Shown here: in pieces, positions 59,013 to 64,000 of the stretch
Position numbering within the stretch: the stretch's first letter is position 1
How the letters are laid out: each line of letters starts with the position of its first letter
From: Blastomyces gilchristii SLH14081
Lineage: Eukaryota; Ascomycota; Eurotiomycetes; Onygenales; Ajellomycetaceae
Direction: 5' to 3'
DNA: 64,000 nucleotides
Assembly (NCBI RefSeq): GCF_000003855.2
Contig: NW_003101667.1
Location: 531,012 to 595,011 of the forward strand
The notes under the pieces: model-generated
Told to the model about the DNA's origin: nothing
The model's database searches: none
The model's input: the letters and a program-made list of their open reading frames with translations, nothing else
Position numbers and translations under genes: made by a program

Positions 59013-62000
59013 CTTGAAAAATGTTCATTGTCTTCTTATTAGAAATGATTACTCACTGAGATATCTGAATATATAACAATGTGTAAGAAATGAAGAAATG
59101 AATAATCAGTTAAGTAAACACTGAGTCTTCAGATAGAAGCTTACTTATCAGTCACTCTGACTCTGTAACAAGATCTTGTGAAGAGAATAAGATCTTATAA
59201 AGAGAATATCAGTGAAAGATCTGAGAGTTCTGATACAGATATATAAAATATTCATATAATTACACTTCTTCTGATTTCACAGTTATTACATATCTAACAA
59301 TCAACATATCTACTGATAACATGAGAGAACTCTCAAATACAAGTATAGATGTAGTGTTATAATGACTCTGAGCAATGATGAAATTATAACAGCAACAGAT
59401 AGCTGATATGTATGCAACTCAATAACATCAATATGAGGAAATTCATCAATTATCTCAACTAGAGATCTCTGTAGAAGCAATTTCAATACTGACTGAATCA
59501 GATACAAATATACAAGTGCTGAAGAAATATCTAGATACTTCTGTATATTTTAATACTTCTAATCTCACTCTCTATTCATTATGAAGATTGAAAATGCTCA
59601 TGAAACTAAGTGTAGATAAAGATATTATCAGTTTATTAACTAATTAAAATTAATATATCAATGATCAATTGAAAGATCATATGAGACACAAGTTTCATTC
59701 ATGAATGAAAGCATGCAAATCAGTGTTGTGAATATCTGATAATATTATTAAATATCTTAATATTCTGTTCTGAGACGCTGCTATACAACGGAAAGCATTA
59801 GATTGATTACAGAGTATCTAACAGAGAAACACTTCTTTTACAACATTCATCTCTGAGGTTGACATCAAAATTCTAGAAGTAGATAGTCAATCTTGAGAGA
59901 ATTAAATGAAGATTAGTATGCTCAAGAAGACATTAACTTTCAAACTCTTACAGACTCTTGTAAGCATAGATGAAGATTCAACTTATGAAGGCTTCTGCAT
60001 AACACTCTGAATATTGAATGACTGTTTAATCAAACTCAAGAGTATATAGAACAGTGGCAGAAGATGTTACACCTCAGCTACTCACATATCTGCGCTGAAG
60101 AATGACAATACAGATGCTATGAATTGAATAGACTTAAATGTTTATACACAAGCAAGAGTTTTCACTGTCTGAACAGACTTTCAAGTCTCTGAAATCACTT
60201 CTGAAGAAGTTGCTGATTGATATCAATAAGAGATGTGCATCAATTGTAACTGATCAGAATATATCACTTTCAACTGCTGATTAGTCTATGTGTCTTCTTG
60301 TTCAAAAGAGAGATTAACATCAGCAGTCAGTGTCAACTACATTGCATTGAAGAAAGATTTGAAAGATAACTATGAGAACACTCTGATGAAACAGGGAAAA
60401 GACTAGCTTCTGTTCAAATTTGTAAACAGAAGCTTGAAGAGGCTGAACAATAACAATTTGAAGAAAAAATGACAATGAATGCAATTCTTATATCTACTGT
60501 GATAAATAACATGTATAATATGAAGACTATGATAGATAGTGGTCTATATCACTATACAATGATTAAATCTTCAGTTGTAAGATATTATAACCTTCAGTGT
60601 ATTTTCTTATCAAAACTCTGACTTCTTACAGAATTTAATGATTTAAAAGACATTTGCACTCATTACATGATGAAACTAAACATAGATATCAGAGAACATC
60701 AGTGTGAGAATATTTATATATATGAAGTTAACAATCTTGACTATAATCTTATGCTAGAACTTGTCTGACTATCTGAATAACACATCTTGTTAAACACTTG
60801 AGACAGAAGCTTGATATTCTCTAACAATGATAGAATTCACAAAGAAGACATTCACAAAATCATGAATCTGACACAGATCTCTGTCAATACTTATGAAATG
60901 CTCTGAAAAAGAAGTCACTGATAGCAGAATTATATAGTAATCTATTTCATCAGTCTGACTGATATCAAGAAAGCTCTAGAAAAGTTATTCTGTACTACAA
61001 TAATAGATTCTCATATCAAACTCTCTTAATAATATTATGAATATCTAGATATCTTCTGACAAGATAACATTATAAACATACTCTTCTTATAAGACTCAGA
61101 AGTGAATCACAGTATCAAGTTAGAAAAGAAGAATGATAAAGACTTTGAATTATTATAAGACTCTCTTTATAACATGTTCTAAGATGAACTTCTTCTTCTT
61201 TAAAAGACACTTAATAATCTGTTAAATAAAGAATTTATATACATTAGTAACTCTTCTGCTGCAGCCTATATTCTCTTTGCAAAGAAATTAGATCAAGAAC
61301 TCTGATTCTGTGTGAACTATCAAGAACTGAACAGATTAACAAACAAAGACTGCTATTCTTTATCTCTTATCAATAAAACTCTAGCTTGCATCAGACAAGC
61401 TCAATGATTTACAAAGTTAGATATTATCACTGCATTTCATAAGATCTGCATCACTGAAGAAGATGAGTGACTTACAGTATTTTAAATATTATATAGTCTC
61501 TTTGAATGAGTAGTCACACTCTTTGAACTGACTAACATCTTCAGTACATTTCAGAAGTATATTAACTGAGTACTCTGAGATTTTCTTGATAAATTCATAT
61601 CTGTATATAACTTGATGACATTCTCATCTTCACTAATGAGTTCAGAAAAGAATATCAAGAATATGTATGAAAGATATTATAATAACTACAAGAAGCAGAA
61701 CTTCTGATAGACATAGATAAGTATGATTTTGAAGTTAAAAGTACAAAATATCTAGGCTTTATCATAGAAGCTGAAAAGAGAATCTGAATGAATTCTGAGA
61801 AGATCTCTGCTATTCTTGAATGAGAGGCTCTGTGCACTGTGAAAGATGTACAAAGCTTCATCAGATTTACTAACTTCTATTAGCAGTTTATACAAAACTT
61901 CTCAGATATCATGAGATCACTTACAGAACTCACTAAGAAGAACTCAGTATTTCAATGATCAGTGAACACTGAAGCTGCATTTATATAGATAAAGAAGATA

Positions 62001-63934
62001 TTCATTAATACTTCTCTGCTGATAATATTCAACTCTGATTATGAGATAGTTATTGAAGCTGATTTCTCTGACTATATCACAGAAGAAGCTATATTACAAT
62101 ATGATAATAAAGATGTCTTATAATTATGTGTCTTCATGTCTAAGAGACTGAGTTTTGCTGAATGCAATTATGAGATCTATGATAAGAAACTTCTCATGAT
62201 TATATACTGTCTAGAAGAGTGAGACTCTGAACTTCAAAGTATCTTCAAATTTGAGATAATCACAGATTATAAGAATCTCAAGCATTTTACAATCACTTAT
62301 AAGTTTACTAAACATCAGATGCAATGATCTGAGCTATTAAGTCATTTTCATTTCACTATACACTATTACTTCAGCAGTCAGAACTTGATGACAGATGCTC
62401 TCTCATGATAAGAGTAAGATATATTATTCAATATAACAGACACTCACTGAATAAATTAAGAGCATCAGCTCTTGAATCTGAAGATATTAGTTAATCAAGA
62501 TGAAACAATGACTCATGACACTATACATACTTCTTTGATTAGAATACTCTCTCTCTGAATTACTACTAATATCTCAACTTCTTCTGAATCTACACTGAAT
62601 GAATTGTGGCATACAACAGCTCAAGCTGATGAACTTCTTTAAGCACTCACTGAAGCAGTATATCAAGAAGCATCTCAGTTCTCTTCAGAACTCTGTATAA
62701 GAACTGACATCTCAGAATGCTTAATCAATGATAATAACACTGTATAATTTCATGAGTGACATTGAGTCTCTCACTCTGAATTCTTACACACTTGAATAAT
62801 GCAAGAGATGCATGATTCATGTATAACTGATTATTCAGATTGTGAATAACTGTATTAAATAATCTCTTAAGAGTTCTACTGATCTGAGATATTAAACAGT
62901 ATCAGACACTTTATCTGAAACTGTAACTACTATTCTTCTATGATCTTATAAAAGAACTGTAGAAAAGATCTACTGAAATCACTCAATATCTCTGATAGAA
63001 TCTGATAAGATATAGTAATTGACTTCACTGTTAATCTCTCTAAGAGTAAGAGTTGTAAGAATGTTCTGATTATCATTGACTGATTGAGTAAAGATATAAT
63101 ATTGAAGTCTTGTAATAAGATGAACACTGAATAAGTCACTGAAGCCTTCTTACAGAGTTCATTCTATCAAATGCATGAATTGTCAAGATCTATTATATCT
63201 GACTGAGACTGTCAATTTGTGAGCACTCTCTGAACAAGAATCTGTCAGATTCTTAAGATCACATATTACTTATTAACTGCTTATCACTCTGAGACTGATG
63301 ATATATCAGAATAAACAATTCAGATAGTGAAGAATTATCTTTATAAGTTCTGTAACTATTTATAAGATGACTGATATAATCTTCTTCTACATGCTGAAGT
63401 CATCATCAATGACTGAGATGCTGTATCAACAGGTGTAAGCCTGTTTTTTCTTACACACAGATATCACATGAAAGTGTTGAATCTTCTAGAGATCACACAG
63501 TTCACATCAAATCTCTGCAGTCTGATTCAGATTGCTCATAATATAGTAATAAAGCTCTGAGATGCCTGTGACTGAGCAGAAGCCTTCATGATGAGTACTA
63601 AACAGAATTAAGAAGATCAAACTAATGTTCACTGAGATTCTACTAAGTAATATGAGATAGAAGACCTGATGTGATTGAATCTTAAGAATATATAAATCAC
63701 ACACTCATCTCATATACTGAATTATCACCATGTTAAATATAGAGTGATAGAAGTTCTAGACAGTCACAATTACTATCTTGACACATCATCAGAGATTTAC
63801 AATGTCTTTTATACAAGCTTACTCTGTCACACTGTCATCAATCTATTTCCTTCTCAACTGACTTCTGACTGACAGTCACCAGAGATCATAGAAGAAGATA
63901 ATGAACTTGAATGAGAGATAGAAGATATTCTTGA
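59013..63934 (+). mobile_element. chromodomain Ty3/gypsy element A3, internal region
   Basis: Plus-strand gag-pol of the third long A copy, collinear with A2. Gag is near 59300-60400, protease near 60475-60770, RT near 61230-61950, RNase H near 62000-62420 and integrase near 62690-63640. It breaks off at the start of the chromodomain, where an element C terminal repeat begins (63935). No 3' LTR is in the window. The RT box keeps GATGAC (Asp-Asp) but has a small indel before it. Stops throughout. Confidence 0.85.
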
Positions 63935-63970
63935 TAGACTGACTGTGTAACCGTGTCTGAGACCAGGATC
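63935..63970. repeat. element C terminal inverted repeat
   Basis: A 36-bp match to the right terminal repeat of element C (29515-29550), tagactgactgtgt...gaccaggatc. It abuts the truncated A3 element. The rest of this C copy, if any, is outside the window or deleted. Confidence 0.75.
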
Positions 63971-64000
63971 AGAATATTTGATAGTCTCATTACCACTTTG

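Noticed and set aside
1..63980. alternative genetic code with TGA read as Trp
   Set aside because: TGA replaces Trp only in transposon relics that also carry TAA/TAG stops and Asp-to-Asn lesions. The island genes use TGG for Trp and the Hsp70-like and four-exon genes end at TGA.

Overview
The window looks like nuclear DNA of a filamentous ascomycete (Pezizomycotina). A compact gene island, about 36.1-44.6 kb, has normal base composition and many short spliceosomal introns. It sits inside AT-rich, stop-riddled transposon desert, the two-compartment layout of genomes that hypermutate repeats. A fungal Hsp70-like ATPase of about 575 residues and a tail-anchored VAP/Scs2 protein fit Eurotiomycetes or relatives. 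I cannot name the species.

Left desert (1-35.7 kb): 1-8750 is a minus-strand Ty3/gypsy relic (B1), split by a complete chromodomain Ty3/gypsy element (A1, 1423-7120) and by a SINE. After a 100-N gap comes a minus-strand Ty1/copia gag-protease relic (8851-10870) with a second SINE, then an unmutated GC-normal island with a roughly 155-bp tandem duplication (10870-11530), then a near-complete Tad1/I-like LINE (about 11.5-18.2 kb). Two copies of an unassigned AT-rich element D follow (18.2-29.3 and 31.7-35.7 kb). D1 is split by a complete A element (A2, 18663-24622, itself holding a SINE) and by a 5'-truncated LINE (26765-28060). A 271-bp inverted-repeat element (C), a fourth SINE and a second N gap complete the region.

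Gene island: a 10-exon Hsp70-like gene (minus, 36531-39093) is divergent from a 4-exon gene of unknown function (plus, 39750-41768), followed by a 7-exon VAP gene (minus, 43150-44430). Each of the two recognisable genes reads through completely only if one extra base is discounted. No operon or shared pathway links the three.

Right desert (44.6-64 kb): a direct-repeat-flanked block, an unmutated copia leader/gag piece, a LINE scrap, decayed SINE and LTR relics, then a three-deep nest. A Fot1/Pogo DNA transposon (48.5-50.9 kb) lies in Ty3/gypsy element B2 (48309-58872), which lies in the 5' LTR of plus-strand A3 (48147 to about 63934).

The strongest signal is the mutation pattern. In elements A, B and the LINE, CpG and CpC are almost eliminated while CpA survives, the reverse of classical CpA-directed RIP. 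This turns Trp TGG into TGA stops throughout the pol genes. The roughly 370-bp tRNA-Ser-like SINEs in the same desert largely escape, and two element pairs supply empty insertion sites that prove their boundaries.
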